This document shows positions 8,360-19,233 of a DNA stretch of 64,000 nt, piece by piece. Position numbers and translations under genes: made by a program. Origin of the DNA: Rhodoferax ferrireducens (GTDB lineage: Bacteria; Pseudomonadota; Gammaproteobacteria; Burkholderiales; Burkholderiaceae_C). The stretch spans positions 1-64,000 of the forward strand of contig MTEI01000013.1 of the NCBI GenBank assembly GCA_002083775.1, written 5' to 3'. The notes under the pieces are model-generated. The model did not search any database, was not told where the DNA came from, and saw nothing but the letters and a program-made list of their open reading frames with translations. The first letter of the stretch is position 1. Each line of letters opens with the position of its first letter.

Positions 8360-11300
8360 TTACAGCCTCAATTGCGCGTGCATCTCCTGCACCGAAATCA
8401 CATCCAGCGAGTCCATACACCGCATGCCTTCCACCGCTGCTTCAGCGCCTGCAATGGTGGTGAAGGTGGTCACGCGGTTGAGAAGCGCCGAGGTGCGGAT
8501 CTGGCGCGAGTCGGCAATGGCGTTGCGCCGCTCTTCCACGGTGTTGATCACCAGCACAATTTCGTCGTTTTTCAGCATATCGACAATGTGCGGGCGGCCT
8601 TCGGTCACCTTGTAAACCACACCGCAAGGCACACCGGCGGCGTTAATCGAGGCTGCCGTGCCTTTGGTGGCCACCACGACAAAGTTCATGGCGACCAGCG
8701 CACGTGCCACCTCGATGGCCTGCGGTTTGTCGCTGCCTTTGACCGAGATGAACACCTTGCCGCTGGGCGACCCATCCGCCTTGTATGGACGTGGCAGTTT
8801 GGAACCGGCCCCCATTTGCGACTTGACGAAGGCCTCGCCGAACGTTTTGCCGACACCCATCACTTCGCCAGTGGACTTCATCTCGGGGCCGAGGATGGTA
8901 TCGACGCCGGGGAACTTGACGAACGGGAACACCGCTTCCTTGACGCTGAAATAGGGCGGATGCACTTCGGCACCGATGCCCTGCGCATCCAGCGTCTGGC
9001 CAACCATGCAACGCGCCGCCACCTTGGCGAGCTGGATGCCGGTGGCTTTGGAAACGAAAGGCACGGTGCGCGAGGCACGCGGATTCACTTCGAGTACAAA
9101 AATCACGTCTTCGCCATCCTTTTGCTGGATGGCGAACTGCACATTCATCAAACCCACCACGTTCAGGCCTTCAGCCATGGCGGCGGTCTGGCGCTTGAGT
9201 TCATCGACCGTGGCTTGTTTCAGGTAATACGGCGGCAGCGAGCAAGCAGAGTCACCGCTGTGCACGCCAGCTTGTTCAATGTGTTCCATCACCCCGCCAA
9301 TAAACACACGACCGACCGAGTCGCGAATCGCGTCGACGTCACATTCGATGGCGTCGTTCAGGAAGCGGTCCAGCAGCACCGGCGAGTCATGGCTGACCTT
9401 GACCGCTTCACGCATGTAGCGCTCCAAGTCGCGCTGTTCGTGCACGATTTCCATGGCCCGGCCACCCAGCACATAACTCGGGCGCACCACCAGCGGGTAA
9501 CCCAGCGCGGCAGCTTTTTCAAGTGCTTCGGGCTCGGTGCGCGCGGTGGCGTTGGGCGGCTGTTTGAGCTTAAGTTCGCGCAACAGGGCCGAGAAACGTT
9601 CGCGGTCTTCAGCCGCATCGATCATGTCCGGGCTGGTGCCGATGATCGGCACGCCGTTGGCCTCCAAGTCCAGCGCCAGCTTCAGGGGCGTCTGGCCACC
9701 GTACTGCACGATCACACCATGGGGCTTTTCCTTGTCGACGATCTCCAGCACGTCTTCGAGCGTCAACGGCTCGAAATACAGCCGGTCCGAGGTGTCGTAG
9801 TCGGTGGAGACGGTTTCCGGGTTGCAGTTGACCATGATGGTCTCGTACCCGTCTTCGCGCATGGCCAGCGCGGCATGCACGCAGCAGTAGTCAAACTCGA
9901 TGCCCTGGCCAATGCGGTTGGGGCCACCGCCCAGCACCATGATTTTCTTGCGGTTGGTCGGTTGCGCCTCGCATTCCGAGCCTTCGGCCTCGTAGGTGGA
10001 ATACAGGTAGGCGGTGTTGGTGGCAAATTCTGCGGCGCAGGTATCCACACGTTTGTAGACCGGGCGCACACCCAAAGCGTGGCGGCGCGCGCGCACGGCG
10101 GTGTCCGTTGTTTTGAACTGTTTGGCTAGGCGGCGGTCCGAGAAACCTTTTTGCTTCAAGGCGCGCAGCGTGGCGGCGTCGATGCTGTCCAGCGCGGTAC
10201 CAATGGCGGGTTGTGGCAGGCGTTCGATCTCCAGCTCAATCTTGACGATCTGCTCGATCTGCACCAGGAACCATTTGTCGATCTTGGTGATGTCAAAGAC
10301 TTCCTGGACGCTCCAGCCAGCGGCAAACGCATCACCCACGTACCAGATGCGCTCCGGGCCGGGCTCGCCCAGCTCTTTTTCCAACAGTTCGCGGTCCTGC
10401 GTTTTTTCGTTCATGCCGTCCACGCCCACTTCCAGCCCGCGCAGGGCTTTCTGGAACGATTCCTGGAAGGTGCGGCCCATCGCCATGACTTCGCCCACCG
10501 ATTTCATCTGCGTTGTCAGACGGCTGTCGGCAGCGGGGAACTTCTCGAAAGCAAAACGGGGAATTTTGGTGACCACGTAGTCGATGGACGGCTCGAACGA
10601 GGCTGGCGTGGCACCGCCGGTGATCTCGTTGCGCAGCTCGTCCAGCGTGTAACCCACGGCCAGCTTGGCGGCTACCTTGGCAATCGGGAAACCGGTGGCC
10701 TTGGAGGCCAGCGCGGAGGAACGGCTTACGCGCGGGTTCATCTCGATGACGACCATGCGGCCGTCTTTCGGGTTGATGGAAAACTGCACGTTGGAGCCGC
10801 CGGTGTCGACGCCAATCTCGCGCAGCACCGCCAAGCTGGCGTTGCGCAAAATCTGGTATTCCTTGTCGGTCAGCGTCTGCGCCGGGGCCACGGTGATCGA
10901 GTCACCGGTATGCACACCCATCGGGTCCAGGTTTTCGATCGAGCAGACGATGATGCAGTTGTCCGCCTTGTCGCGTACCACTTCCATCTCGTACTCTTTC
11001 CAGCCAAGCAGCGATTCTTCAATCAGCAGCTCGTTGGTCGGCGAGGCCTCCAAACCGCGTTTGCAGATGACCTCGAACTCTTCCGGGTTGTAGGCAATGC
11101 CGCCACCGGTGCCACCCAGCGTGAAGCTCGGGCGGATCACGGTGGGGAAACCGACCGTGCGCTGCACATCCCAGGCCTCCGCCAGGCTGTGGGCGATGCC
11201 GGAGCGGGCCGAACCCAGACCAATCTTGGTCATGGCGTCCTTGAACTTGAGCCGGTCTTCGGCCTTGTCGATCGCTTCGGGCGTAGCACCAATCAGCTCG

Positions 11301-11659
11301 ATGGCTTTGCCGGTGGCAGCACCGGTGTACTTGTCGAGCACACCGTTGTGCCACAAGTCCAGCGCGCAGTTCAGCGCGGTCTGGCCACCCATGGTGGGCA
11401 GAATCGCGTCAGGACGCTCTTTGGCGATGATTTTTTCCACCGTCTGCCAGGTGATCGGCTCAATGTAGGTCACATCCGCCGTGGCCGGGTCGGTCATGAT
11501 GGTGGCCGGGTTGCTGTTGATCAGGATGACCTTGTAACCCTCTTCACGCAGCGCCTTGCAGGCCTGCACGCCGGAATAATCAAACTCACAGGCCTGGCCG
11601 ATGATGATCGGGCCAGCGCCAATGATGAGGATGCTTTTGAGATCGTTTCTTTTCGCCAT
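8360..11659 (-). CDS. carB: Carbamoyl-phosphate synthase large subunit
   Basis: CarB makes carbamoyl phosphate from bicarbonate, ATP and ammonia delivered by CarA, for arginine and pyrimidine synthesis. The 1099 residues show the expected duplication. The N-terminal carboxyphosphate half begins [20 protein letters not shown], with ATP-grasp motifs ([19 protein letters not shown]). The second half begins [20 protein letters not shown], with [19 protein letters not shown]. The C-terminal MGS-like domain ([21 protein letters not shown]) binds allosteric effectors. The ATG start gives the family N-terminus [11 protein letters not shown]. Unusually, leuE lies between carA and carB. Confidence 0.98.
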   Translation of the reverse strand: MAKRNDLKSILIIGAGPIIIGQACEFDYSGVQACKALREEGYKVILINSNPATIMTDPATADVTYIEPITWQTVEKIIAKERPDAILPTMGGQTALNCALDLWHNGVLDKYTGAATGKAIELIGATPEAIDKAEDRLKFKDAMTKIGLGSARSGIAHSLAEAWDVQRTVGFPTVIRPSFTLGGTGGGIAYNPEEFEVICKRGLEASPTNELLIEESLLGWKEYEMEVVRDKADNCIIVCSIENLDPMGVHTGDSITVAPAQTLTDKEYQILRNASLAVLREIGVDTGGSNVQFSINPKDGRMVVIEMNPRVSRSSALASKATGFPIAKVAAKLAVGYTLDELRNEITGGATPASFEPSIDYVVTKIPRFAFEKFPAADSRLTTQMKSVGEVMAMGRTFQESFQKALRGLEVGVDGMNEKTQDRELLEKELGEPGPERIWYVGDAFAAGWSVQEVFDITKIDKWFLVQIEQIVKIELEIERLPQPAIGTALDSIDAATLRALKQKGFSDRRLAKQFKTTDTAVRARRHALGVRPVYKRVDTCAAEFATNTAYLYSTYEAEGSECEAQPTNRKKIMVLGGGPNRIGQGIEFDYCCVHAALAMREDGYETIMVNCNPETVSTDYDTSDRLYFEPLTLEDVLEIVDKEKPHGVIVQYGGQTPLKLALDLEANGVPIIGTSPDMIDAAEDRERFSALLRELKLKQPPNATARTEPEALEKAAALGYPLVVRPSYVLGGRAMEIVHEQRDLERYMREAVKVSHDSPVLLDRFLNDAIECDVDAIRDSVGRVFIGGVMEHIEQAGVHSGDSACSLPPYYLKQATVDELKRQTAAMAEGLNVVGLMNVQFAIQQKDGEDVIFVLEVNPRASRTVPFVSKATGIQLAKVAARCMVGQTLDAQGIGAEVHPPYFSVKEAVFPFVKFPGVDTILGPEMKSTGEVMGVGKTFGEAFVKSQMGAGSKLPRPYKADGSPSGKVFISVKGSDKPQAIEVARALVAMNFVVVATKGTAASINAAGVPCGVVYKVTEGRPHIVDMLKNDEIVLVINTVEERRNAIADSRQIRTSALLNRVTTFTTIAGAEAAVEGMRCMDSLDVISVQEMHAQLRL

Positions 11660-11670
11660 GTCTATGTACC

Positions 11671-11720
11671 AAATTGGCCTCTAGCCCTTATAGGGAAGGG
11701 GTTAGTAGCTATTAAAATCA
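11671..11720. repeat. TAGAGGCC-family repeat between carB and leuE
   Basis: The reverse-orientation copy reads TTGGCCTCTAGCCCTTAT, a palindromic core, then TTAGTAGCTATTAAAA. It fills nearly all of the carB-leuE gap, and its last bases supply the leuE stop codon. The CCCTT/AAGGG arms can form a small hairpin in the car mRNA. Confidence 0.8.
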
Positions 11721-12398
11721 ATTCAAATTTGCGGTGGCCAGCTTGCCACCAAACCACAGGAACAAGGCCCCAACGCCGCCCGACAGGCTGGCCGAGAGAC
11801 GCTTGCGGCGCGCAAAACCTTGCGCCAGACGGGCGCCCGCCAGAATCAGCGCCGACAGATATAGGGCGCTGAAAAACATCAGGATCACGCTGAGGATCAA
11901 AAAAGGAAGCTCCGGGTGCGCATAACCGGGGTCGATGAACTGCACAAAGAACGACAGCAAAAACAAGATCGCCTTCGGGTTGAGCAAGCTGATCACCAGT
12001 GCGCGCTGGAATGGGCGGCGCATCGAAGCGCGGTCTTCGCTGGCCTCCTCAGTGGAGCGCGGCGCAAGCTGTACCTCGGAGGAGGCTGCTGTACGCCAGG
12101 CTTTCCAGGCACCCCGCAACAATTGCACCCCAATCCAGCCCAAGTACGCCGCACCCACCACCTTGACGACCAAAAACATGGCCGGGTAGGTGCGCAGCAA
12201 ACCCGCCGCGCCCAAAGCGGTGAGGATCAACAAGACGGTGTCACCGACAAACACACCAAACGCCCCGTGAAAACCCGCCTTGACGCCGCGCGCCGTGGCG
12301 ACCGATAGCACGTACATGGAATTGGGTCCGGGCAACAAAATGATGCCGAACGCGCCAATCACGTAGGTCCAGATGTCGGTCACGCCATAAAAACTCAC
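11718..12398 (-). CDS. leuE: LysE/RhtB-family amino-acid exporter, LeuE-like
   Basis: A 226-residue membrane protein of the LysE/RhtB family, which exports amino acids by proton antiport. The N-terminal signature [21 protein letters not shown] is near residue 18. Five or six hydrophobic segments follow, with [15 protein letters not shown] near residue 142, as in LeuE. The central loop ([21 protein letters not shown]) is longer and polar. The GTG start overlaps the carA stop in a GTGA arrangement, so translation is likely coupled to carA. The exporter's substrate is not determined by sequence; leucine is the family precedent. Confidence 0.88.
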   Translation of the reverse strand: MSFYGVTDIWTYVIGAFGIILLPGPNSMYVLSVATARGVKAGFHGAFGVFVGDTVLLILTALGAAGLLRTYPAMFLVVKVVGAAYLGWIGVQLLRGAWKAWRTAASSEVQLAPRSTEEASEDRASMRRPFQRALVISLLNPKAILFLLSFFVQFIDPGYAHPELPFLILSVILMFFSALYLSALILAGARLAQGFARRKRLSASLSGGVGALFLWFGGKLATANLN

Positions 12399-13582
12399 GC
12401 GCGCGCCTCCATCGAGGTGATGAAACGGTCAAACAGGTAACCAATGTCATGCGGGCCGGGTGAGGCCTCCGGGTGACCCTGGAAGCAGAACGCCGGTTTG
12501 TCGGTGCGCGCCAGGCCCTGCAGCGTGCCGTCAAACAGGCTCACATGGGTGGCGCGCAGGTTGGCTGGCAAGCTGGTCTCATCCACCGCAAAACCGTGGT
12601 TCTGGCTGGTGATGCTGACGCGGCCGCTGTCGAGGTCTTTCACCGGGTGATTGGCACCGTGGTGGCCAAACTTCATCTTGAAGGTTTTGGCACCGCTGGC
12701 CAGCGCCATGATCTGATGCCCCAGACAGATGCCAAAGGTCGGGATGCCGGAGTCGATCAGTTCGGCTGCGGCACTGATGGCGTAGTCACACGGCTGCGGG
12801 TCGCCGGGGCCGTTGCTCAAAAAGATGCCATCAGGCTGGTGTTTGAGCACCTCTGCCGCCGACGTTTGTGCGGGCACCACGGTGACCTTGCAGCCGCGCT
12901 GGGCCAACATGCGCAGGATGTTTTTCTTGACACCAAAGTCATACGCCACCACATGAAAACGCGGCGCAGTTTGTTCGCCGTAGCCGGGGGCGTTGTTCAG
13001 CGCCGGGTTGAACAGCTCCCATTCGGTCTGCGTCCAGGTGTAAGACGAGGTGCTGGACACCACCTTGGCCAGATCGGCGCCAGCCATGCTGGGTGCGGCT
13101 TTGGCCAGCGCCACGGCGCGTTCAATCACGCTGGGCGTTGCGGTTTCACCCGCTGCCAGCGCCAGGATGCAGCCGTTTTGTGCGCCCTGGGTGCGCAGCT
13201 GGCGCGTCAACTGGCGCGTGTCGATATTGGCGATGGCCACTGTGCCCTCACTCACCAGGTACTCGCCGAGCGTCTGCGTCGAACGGAAGTTGGACGCCAA
13301 CAGTGGCAAGTCTTTGATGATCAGCCCGGCGGCGTGGATTTTGTCGGCCTCCACGTCTTGCGGGTTGATGCCGTAGTTGCCGATGTGCGGGTAAGTGAGG
13401 GTAACGATTTGCTGGCAGTAGCTGGGGTCAGTCAGGATTTCCTGGTAACCGGTCATGGCGGTGTTGAACACCACCTCGCCCACGGTGGAGCCAGTGGCGC
13501 CAATGGAATGACCGATGTAGACCGTGCCGTCTGCGAGCGCCAAAATGGCGGGTGGGGTGTTTCCCTTGAGAGACAAAAGCAC
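12395..13582 (-). CDS. carA: Carbamoyl-phosphate synthase small subunit
   Basis: CarA hydrolyses glutamine and passes ammonia to CarB. The N-terminal CPSase domain starts [20 protein letters not shown]; the C-terminal class I glutamine amidotransferase domain has the nucleophile motif [15 protein letters not shown] and the His/Glu pair in [13 protein letters not shown]. The track adds 77 residues that translate the leader. GTG at 13582 has GGAG six bases upstream and gives 395 residues, the normal length. A TATAAT lies about 120 bases upstream. The gene is coupled to leuE by a 4-nt overlap, so carA-leuE-carB probably form one transcript. Confidence 0.97.
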   Translation of the reverse strand: MLLSLKGNTPPAILALADGTVYIGHSIGATGSTVGEVVFNTAMTGYQEILTDPSYCQQIVTLTYPHIGNYGINPQDVEADKIHAAGLIIKDLPLLASNFRSTQTLGEYLVSEGTVAIANIDTRQLTRQLRTQGAQNGCILALAAGETATPSVIERAVALAKAAPSMAGADLAKVVSSTSSYTWTQTEWELFNPALNNAPGYGEQTAPRFHVVAYDFGVKKNILRMLAQRGCKVTVVPAQTSAAEVLKHQPDGIFLSNGPGDPQPCDYAISAAAELIDSGIPTFGICLGHQIMALASGAKTFKMKFGHHGANHPVKDLDSGRVSITSQNHGFAVDETSLPANLRATHVSLFDGTLQGLARTDKPAFCFQGHPEASPGPHDIGYLFDRFITSMEARA

Positions 13583-13700
13583 TGGGTTCTCCGAAATAGT
13601 TGCGGGTACGCCCATGCACACGCAGGAGTGAGCTCCTGGCTTGCTTTTGATGGAAATGGGGCTTGTGCGCAGAGCGTACGCGGATGCAAAAAAGCCCCAA

Positions 13701-13706
13701 ATTATA
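13701..13706 (-). promoter_or_regulatory. carA -10 box TATAAT
   Basis: A perfect TATAAT on the minus strand lies about 120 bases before the carA start, with no convincing -35 at 17 bases. The leader that follows holds a small perfect hairpin (CAGGAG CTCA CTCCTG) and no ORF that I would call real. Confidence 0.5.
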
Positions 13707-13754
13707 GCCGACGCACCCCAATTTTCGGCCGCGCCAAGGGGCTGATGGCCGGGT

Positions 13755-14540
13755 TTACCCCAGGCAGACGGTGGCACTGGCGTGCAGGCAAATCGCCGCA
13801 GCCGTGGCCACATTCAAAGATTCTTCCCCGCCCGGCTGGGCGATGCGAACAAACTGCGTGGCGCGCGCCGTCAACTCGGCGCAAACGCCCTGCCCTTCGT
13901 GCCCCAGCGCCCAGGCACAAGGCATGGGCAGCGCTCTGTTGTGCAGCAACTGGTGCAGGAATTCACCGCGATGCGAACTGGTCACCAGCAGGGGCAGGCC
14001 AAGCGTGTCCAGCGCAGTCAGATCAGCGCCTTCGTGCAAGTGCAAGCCCCAGTGCGCACCCATGCCAGCGCGCAATACCTTCGATGCCCACAATGCCGCC
14101 GTGCCTTTGAGGGCAATCACCTGCTTGAAACCGAACGCCGAGGCGCTGCGCAACAGGGCGCCAACGTTGCCAGCGTCTTGCACCCGGTCCAGGATCAACG
14201 TGCCCACACCGGGCTGAACTGGCGCCGTAGCAGGCAGCGCAAACACAAACCCCATGCGCGCGGGGGATTCCAGGGCGCTGAGGGTGGCGTACAGATGATC
14301 GGAAATGACTATATTTTTACTAGCTAGTGACCCATATTCTGTATGGGCTAGAGGCCAATAAGATTTAGAAAAAATGCCGATGTCCGGACGCACGCCACGC
14401 GCCACAGCAGCGCGCACCAGGTGGTCGCCCTCGGCCCACAAGCGGCCTGCCCGGCGGTAATCGGTGCTGCCGTGCGCCAGGCGTTTGAGTTCCTTCAGCA
14501 GCGGGTTGTCGCGCGAACTGATGTAGATCGGGTCCGTCAT
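13755..14540 (-). CDS. TrmH/SpoU-family RNA 2'-O-methyltransferase
   Basis: A SAM-dependent SPOUT methyltransferase of 261 residues that 2'-O-methylates rRNA or tRNA. An N-terminal substrate-binding part starts [16 protein letters not shown]. The SpoU motifs follow: motif 1 [23 protein letters not shown] near residue 118, motif 2 near [12 protein letters not shown] at 208, and motif 3 [18 protein letters not shown] near 235. The gene overlaps the rnhB stop by four bases. Residues about 58-78 ([20 protein letters not shown]) are encoded by a TAGAGGCC-family repeat inserted in frame between the two domains. The exact RNA target is unknown. Confidence 0.92.
   Translation of the reverse strand: MTDPIYISSRDNPLLKELKRLAHGSTDYRRAGRLWAEGDHLVRAAVARGVRPDIGIFSKSYWPLAHTEYGSLASKNIVISDHLYATLSALESPARMGFVFALPATAPVQPGVGTLILDRVQDAGNVGALLRSASAFGFKQVIALKGTAALWASKVLRAGMGAHWGLHLHEGADLTALDTLGLPLLVTSSHRGEFLHQLLHNRALPMPCAWALGHEGQGVCAELTARATQFVRIAQPGGEESLNVATAAAICLHASATVCLG
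14308..14366. repeat. TAGAGGCC-family repeat inside the SpoU gene
   Basis: The copy reads ACTATATTTTTACTAGCTAG, then CCCATATTCTGTATGGGC with a perfect CCCATA/TATGGG hairpin, then TAGAGGCCAATAAGATTT. It is one of the best-preserved copies here. It is translated in frame in the linker between the N-terminal and SPOUT domains. Confidence 0.85.
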
Positions 14541-15226
14541 GGCTGGCTCACATGGGCGACCAAAGGCGGGGCGTTTTCCAGCTTCACTGCTTCGAGGACT
14601 GATGCAATGGGCAGGCCTGCAGCGTTGGGGCCAGACGCCAGCACCGTGCGTACCGGCGCAAACGTGGTGCGGTGCAGGGGGCTGGCACCATGCGCCTGCA
14701 ATGCCGCCAGATGCTGCACTGTGCCATACCCCTTGTGCTTGGCAAACCCATAAGCCGGATAGTGCTCTTCCATCTCCTCACACCAGCGGTCGCGCGTGAC
14801 CTTGGCCAGGATAGATGCGGCGGAGATGGCGGAAATCAGCGAGTCGCCCTTGACGATGGCTTCACAACGCATCGGCAAAACCGGCAAGCGGTTGCCATCC
14901 ACCAGAACCAGCTTGGGTGCCAGCCGCAAGCCGTGCACCGCACGGCGCATGGCCAGCAAGGTGGCTTGCAGGATGTTGAGGCTGTCGATCTCTTCCACAT
15001 TGGCCTGCGCCACCGCAAAACACAGCGCTTTGGCGCGAATTTCATCAAACAGGCGCTCGCGTTTGAGCGCTGAGAGTTGTTTGGAGTCTGCCAGCCCTTT
15101 GATCGGCTGCAGGTCATCCAGAATCACCGCTGCCGCCATCACCGGGCCAGCGAGCGGTCCGCGGCCCGCCTCGTCCACCCCGGCAATCAGCCCTTTGACG
15201 CCCCATTGCAAAGCCAGTTGCTGCAT
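14537..15226 (-). CDS. rnhB: Ribonuclease HII
   Basis: RNase HII cleaves RNA in RNA/DNA hybrids and starts removal of ribonucleotides misincorporated in DNA. The first catalytic aspartate is in [14 protein letters not shown] near residue 16, followed by the family motifs [17 protein letters not shown] and [14 protein letters not shown], and the C-terminal [14 protein letters not shown]. The track start runs into lpxB in another frame. The ATG at 15226 ([12 protein letters not shown], 229 aa) fits the family and lies 52 bases after the lpxB stop. The C-terminal tail is about 25 residues longer than the core. Confidence 0.95.
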   Translation of the reverse strand: MQQLALQWGVKGLIAGVDEAGRGPLAGPVMAAAVILDDLQPIKGLADSKQLSALKRERLFDEIRAKALCFAVAQANVEEIDSLNILQATLLAMRRAVHGLRLAPKLVLVDGNRLPVLPMRCEAIVKGDSLISAISAASILAKVTRDRWCEEMEEHYPAYGFAKHKGYGTVQHLAALQAHGASPLHRTTFAPVRTVLASGPNAAGLPIASVLEAVKLENAPPLVAHVSQP

Positions 15227-15278
15227 GCTGGCCTGCCGTATGTGGCGGGTTTTGGCCACTTTTCGCAACGGCGGGGGT

Positions 15279-16430
15279 TTAGGCTTCGAGGACAGTGGCG
15301 ATGGCATGGGCGGCAAGGGTCGGAGTGTCGCGCTGCAATTGGGCATGCAGCGCGGTGAAACGATGTTCAAGGCGCTGTATTTTCGCCGGGTCTTGGGCTG
15401 GGGCGTCCAGCCAAGCCAGCACGGCTTGGGCCAGCGCCTGCGGTGTGGCAGCGTCCTGCAGCAACTCGGGCACCACAAAGTCACGGCACAGAATGTTGGG
15501 CAAGCCCACCCAGGGCTGCAGTTTTTTGCGCCGCATGATCTGCCATGACAGCGCACTCATTCGGTAGGCAATCACTATGGGCCGCTTGAACAACGCGGCC
15601 TCCAGCGTGGCGGTGCCGCTGGCGATGAGGGTCACATCGCAGGCGGCCAGCACCGTGTGCGACTGGCCTTCCACCACACGCAATGCGCTACCCAGACCGC
15701 TGGCAGCCGCAGCCGCCTCGATCCGCTGGCGCAGCGCCGGTATCGCTGGAACTATAAATTGCGTAGCTGGTTGCCCTTTCTGAATAAAGGCTGCAGCCTG
15801 AAAGAACACATGAGCCAGATGCCGCACTTCAGACTCCCGGCTGCCCGGCAAGATCGCCACCACCTGGGCGTCTGGCGCCAGACCCAGCTTGGCACGCGCC
15901 TGCGCCCGGTCCGGCTGCAGCGGGATCACATTCGCCAGCGGATGCCCAACGTAGGTCGCGGCAATGCCGTGCTGTGCCAGCAACTCCGGCTCAAAAGGGA
16001 AGATGCACAAAACGTGGTCCACACTGCGCTTGATCTTTTCCAGCCGCTCTGGCCGCCAGGCCCAGACCGACGGGCAGACAAAATGCACGGTTTTGATGCC
16101 CTGCGCTTTCAAAGCGGCTTCCAGATCCAGGTTGAAATCCGGCGCATCCACGCCGATGAACAGGTCGGGCTTGTTGGCCAGCAAGCGGTTTTTGAGCTGG
16201 GTGCGGATGCCAACAATCTCGCGGTAGCGGCGCAATACTTCCCAGCCGAAACCATGCACCGACAATTTGTCATGCGGCCACCAGGCCTCAAAACCGCGCT
16301 TGGCCATCTGCGGGCCACCGATGCCCGCGCTGTGCAGCTCCGGCCAGCGCAGTTTCATGCCGTCGAGCAACAACCCCGCCAGCAGGTCGCCAGAGGTTTC
16401 ACCCGCGACCAGTGCGGCGCGCAGCGTCAT
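15279..16430 (-). CDS. lpxB: Lipid-A-disaccharide synthase
   Basis: LpxB condenses UDP-2,3-diacylglucosamine with lipid X to make the lipid A disaccharide at the inner membrane. N-terminal motif [13 protein letters not shown], the conserved [22 protein letters not shown], and [15 protein letters not shown] are present; the C-terminal half carries [12 protein letters not shown] and [12 protein letters not shown]. The track start would overlap lpxA. I use the ATG at 16430 ([15 protein letters not shown], 383 aa), 13 bases after lpxA. Residues near [17 protein letters not shown] are encoded by a weaker copy of the TAGAGGCC repeat. Confidence 0.97.
   Translation of the reverse strand: MTLRAALVAGETSGDLLAGLLLDGMKLRWPELHSAGIGGPQMAKRGFEAWWPHDKLSVHGFGWEVLRRYREIVGIRTQLKNRLLANKPDLFIGVDAPDFNLDLEAALKAQGIKTVHFVCPSVWAWRPERLEKIKRSVDHVLCIFPFEPELLAQHGIAATYVGHPLANVIPLQPDRAQARAKLGLAPDAQVVAILPGSRESEVRHLAHVFFQAAAFIQKGQPATQFIVPAIPALRQRIEAAAAASGLGSALRVVEGQSHTVLAACDVTLIASGTATLEAALFKRPIVIAYRMSALSWQIMRRKKLQPWVGLPNILCRDFVVPELLQDAATPQALAQAVLAWLDAPAQDPAKIQRLEHRFTALHAQLQRDTPTLAAHAIATVLEA
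15751..15800. repeat. Degenerate TAGAGGCC-family repeat inside lpxB
   Basis: The segment ACTATAAATTGCGTAGCTGG is followed by GCCCTTTCTGAATAAAGGCT (a palindromic core) and GCAGCCTGAA. The order of AT-rich edge, TAGCT motif and palindrome matches the other copies, but the TAGAGGCC end has decayed. I am less sure of this copy than of those at 14308 and 23886. Confidence 0.5.
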
Positions 16431-16443
16431 GGCTGACCCGGTA

Positions 16444-17238
16444 TCAGCGGACAATGCCGCGCTGCGGCGAGACTTGCTGCAGGAACGAGAGCATCATCTG
16501 CACGTCTGGCATGGACTCCGGGTGGCTTTCACTGAGCGTCGCGATGCGCTCCATGGCCAGTTGCAAGGTCAGGTCGTCGCGGTACAAGGCTTTGTGCATG
16601 GCTTTGACCGCCAAGATACGCTCTGGCGAAAAGCCCCTGCGGCGCAGGCCTTCAAAATTCATCGAACGTGCCGCTGCGGGTTGGCCCTGGCACATGACAA
16701 ACGGTGGCACGTCCGCCAGCAGCATGGTGCACATGGCGGTCATGCAATGCGCCCCCAACTTGACAAACTGGTGGACCACGGTGAAGCCGCCCAGAATGGC
16801 CCAGTCGCCCACGTGCACATGACCGGCCAGCTGCGAGTTATTGGCAAAAATGGTGTTGTTGCCCACTTGGCAGTCATGCGCCAGATGCACGTAGGCCATC
16901 AGCCAGTTGTCATCGCCGACGCGGGTCACGCCTGCATCACCGGGCGAACCGATGTTGAAGGTGCAAAACTCACGGATGGTGTTGCGGTTGCCAATGACCA
17001 GTTCACAGGGTTCACCAGCGTATTTCTTGTCCTGCGGAATAGCACCGAGCGACGAAAACTGAAAGATGCGGTTGTCTGTGCCGATGGTGGTGTGGCCTTC
17101 AATGACCACATGCGGGCCGACGGTGGTGCCCGCACCGATCTTCACGTGCGGCCCGATGATGCTGTAAGGCCCGACGCAGACCGAGCTATCCAGCTCGGCG
17201 CCCGGGTCCACGATGGCGGTGGCGTGGATCGTGGTCAT
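16444..17238 (-). CDS. lpxA: UDP-N-acetylglucosamine acyltransferase
   Basis: LpxA puts a 3-hydroxyacyl chain on the 3-OH of UDP-GlcNAc, the first step of lipid A synthesis. It is a left-handed beta-helix of hexapeptide repeats ([40 protein letters not shown]) with the C-terminal helical domain beginning near residue 195. The catalytic histidine lies in [17 protein letters not shown] start at [10 protein letters not shown] (264 aa) rather than six residues earlier. It lies 10 bases after fabZ and 13 before lpxB. Confidence 0.97.
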   Translation of the reverse strand: MTTIHATAIVDPGAELDSSVCVGPYSIIGPHVKIGAGTTVGPHVVIEGHTTIGTDNRIFQFSSLGAIPQDKKYAGEPCELVIGNRNTIREFCTFNIGSPGDAGVTRVGDDNWLMAYVHLAHDCQVGNNTIFANNSQLAGHVHVGDWAILGGFTVVHQFVKLGAHCMTAMCTMLLADVPPFVMCQGQPAAARSMNFEGLRRRGFSPERILAVKAMHKALYRDDLTLQLAMERIATLSESHPESMPDVQMMLSFLQQVSPQRGIVR

Positions 17239-17248
17239 GATGATGGCC

Positions 17249-17686
17249 TCAAACAACTTTGCGCATGGCGCAGGTCAATTCGGCCTCCACGGCAATGTTG
17301 CCGTCCACATCGGCACGCGCCTTGAACTTGAAGATACCGGCTTTCATGCGCAGCAATTCCACATGCAAGATGAGCTGGTCACCCGGCTCCACGGGCTGTT
17401 TGAAGCGGGCGTTGTCAATCCCGGCAAAGTAATACACCATGTCATCGGTGGGTGACGTGTCCAGCGCGTCAAAGGCCAGCAAGGCTGCCGCTTGGGCCAA
17501 CGCTTCGAGCATCAACACACCGGGCATCACCGGGCGATGCGGGAAATGGCCGGTGAAAAATGGCTCGTTGATGGTCACATTTTTCAACGCCCGGATGGAT
17601 TTGCCTTTGTCGATTTCGAGTACCCGGTCCACCAGCAAAAACGGGTAACGGTGCGGCAATTGCTTGAGAATTTGGTGGATGTCCAT
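17249..17686 (-). CDS. fabZ: 3-hydroxyacyl-ACP dehydratase FabZ
   Basis: FabZ dehydrates 3-hydroxyacyl-ACP in fatty-acid elongation and so competes with LpxA/LpxD for the same substrate. A single hotdog domain of 145 residues begins [20 protein letters not shown]. The catalytic histidine is in the motif [20 protein letters not shown] near residue 45. It sits in the lpxD-fabZ-lpxA-lpxB order standard in proteobacteria, 13 bases after lpxD. Confidence 0.98.
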   Translation of the reverse strand: MDIHQILKQLPHRYPFLLVDRVLEIDKGKSIRALKNVTINEPFFTGHFPHRPVMPGVLMLEALAQAAALLAFDALDTSPTDDMVYYFAGIDNARFKQPVEPGDQLILHVELLRMKAGIFKFKARADVDGNIAVEAELTCAMRKVV

Positions 17687-17699
17687 GGATCTGGCCTTT

Positions 17700-18698
17700 T
17701 TAGTCGGAAGAAATATTGGGAATAAGCCGCTTCACCTGGGCTTCCAGCGCGCGAATGCGCTCGCGCAGGCTGGCCAGCTGCTTGACGGAAGCGGCGTTTT
17801 TTTCCCAGGCGGCGTTGTCGTCAATCGGGAACATGCCGGTGTAATGACCCGGCTTGAGGATGGAGCGCGTGGCCACCGACGCCGCCGAGATGTTCACGCC
17901 TTCCGCCAGCGTCAGGTGCCCGAGCACCACCGCGCCACCGCCCACGGTGCAATGCGCACCAATGTGCGCGCTGCCCGCCACACCCGCACAGCCAGCCATG
18001 GCGGTGTGCGCGCCCACAAACACGTTGTGGCCGATCTGGATCAGGTTGTCGAGCTTGACGCCATCTTCAATCACCGTGTCTTGCAGCGCCCCGCGGTCAA
18101 TGCAGGTGTTGGCGCCAATTTCGACATCGTTGCCAATGGAGACGTTACCGAGCTGCTCGATCTTGACCCAGGTACCGTTGTCGGGCGCAAAACCAAAACC
18201 ATCCGCACCGATCACCACCCCCGGGTGTAGCAAACAGCGCTCACCAATACTGCAGTTTTCACTGACCGTCACACGGGATTTGAGGACTGTACCGGCACCA
18301 ATGCTGGCCCCCGCCTCCACCACACATAAAGCACCAATTCGGGCGCTGGGATGAACGCTGGCTTGAGGGTCAATCACCGCAGAGGGATGAATCAGCGCGG
18401 TGTCTGGCCGGGGAAACTGCTGCTTCCAGAGCTGCGTGGCCCGGGCAAAGTAAAGGTAGGGGTTCTCAACCACGATGCAGTCACCGCGCGCCTGCGCTGC
18501 GGCCTGCATGTTCGGGCTGACGATGACACACCCCGCACGGGAGTTGGCCAGCTGCTGCTGGTACTTGGGATGGCTCAGGAAGCTCAGGTGTTGGGGCTGG
18601 GCACTCTCAAGCGATGCCAGGCCTTCAATCAGACGCTCGGGATCACCAAAAAGTTGTCCACCAAGCAACTCAACGAGGGTTCCTGCGCGCAAAACCAC
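17700..18698 (-). CDS. lpxD: UDP-3-O-acylglucosamine N-acyltransferase
   Basis: LpxD adds the second 3-hydroxyacyl chain, to the 2-amino group, in lipid A synthesis. The N-terminal uridine-binding domain ([27 protein letters not shown]) is followed from about residue 105 by hexapeptide repeats ([20 protein letters not shown] onward). The catalytic histidine is in [18 protein letters not shown]-terminal helix ([20 protein letters not shown]) follows. The start is GTG ([12 protein letters not shown]), with AAAGGG upstream. It lies 22 bases after ompH. Confidence 0.96.
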   Translation of the reverse strand: MVLRAGTLVELLGGQLFGDPERLIEGLASLESAQPQHLSFLSHPKYQQQLANSRAGCVIVSPNMQAAAQARGDCIVVENPYLYFARATQLWKQQFPRPDTALIHPSAVIDPQASVHPSARIGALCVVEAGASIGAGTVLKSRVTVSENCSIGERCLLHPGVVIGADGFGFAPDNGTWVKIEQLGNVSIGNDVEIGANTCIDRGALQDTVIEDGVKLDNLIQIGHNVFVGAHTAMAGCAGVAGSAHIGAHCTVGGGAVVLGHLTLAEGVNISAASVATRSILKPGHYTGMFPIDDNAAWEKNAASVKQLASLRERIRALEAQVKRLIPNISSD

Positions 18699-18720
18699 CC
18701 GCGGCCACCCTTTCGACGAG

Positions 18721-19233
18721 TTACTTGGCAGCGGGCACGTTCAGTGCCTTGATGACCTTGTCGGTCATGTCGTGCTTCGGATTGATGTACACCACATCCT
18801 GGAAAATGATGTCGTACTTTTCAGCCGCGGCGATTTCTTTGATCACCCGGTTGGCACGTTCAATCACCTGCTGCAATTCATCGTTCTTGCGCGAGTTCAA
18901 ATCCTCCCGGAACTCGCGTTGTTCACGCTGAAAATCACGGTCTTGGGCGATCAACTGCTTTTGCTGCGCCAGGCGCTGCGCTTCAGGCAAGGTAGGCGCC
19001 TCGCGCTCGAACTTGGCAGCTGCAGCCTTGACGCTGGCCGCCATGTCTGCCAAGTCTTTCTCGCGCTTGGAAAACTCCTGCTCCAGCTTGGCTGTGGCTG
19101 CTTTGGCCTGCGCTGCCTCTCTGATCACCCGGTCGGTGCTGACAAAACCGATCTTGATGTCCTGCGCATGAACCGATGTCCAGCAAAAGCCAGCCATCAA
19201 CAAAAGAGCCAATCGACGTACGTAGTGATTCAT
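18721..19233 (-). CDS. skp: Periplasmic chaperone OmpH/Skp
   Basis: Skp is a trimeric periplasmic chaperone that carries unfolded outer-membrane proteins to the BAM complex. It has a cleavable signal peptide ([17 protein letters not shown], cut after VHA) and a mature part beginning [12 protein letters not shown]. Long charged helices run from about residues 40 to 125 ([40 protein letters not shown]) and form the tentacles. The length of 170 residues is normal. Its start overlaps the bamA stop by one base, so the two are probably coupled. Confidence 0.95.
   Translation of the reverse strand: MNHYVRRLALLLMAGFCWTSVHAQDIKIGFVSTDRVIREAAQAKAATAKLEQEFSKREKDLADMAASVKAAAAKFEREAPTLPEAQRLAQQKQLIAQDRDFQREQREFREDLNSRKNDELQQVIERANRVIKEIAAAEKYDIIFQDVVYINPKHDMTDKVIKALNVPAAK

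Noticed and set aside
8372-11872. Long + strand ORFs of 585 and 573 aa opposite carB
   Set aside because: They are antisense shadows in high-GC codon-biased DNA. The translations are rich in His, Arg and Gln and carry no domain, while the minus strand encodes a complete CarB.
12473-14110. 545-aa + strand ORF opposite carA and its leader
   Set aside because: Antisense shadow; carA on the minus strand has every family motif and a good ribosome-binding site.
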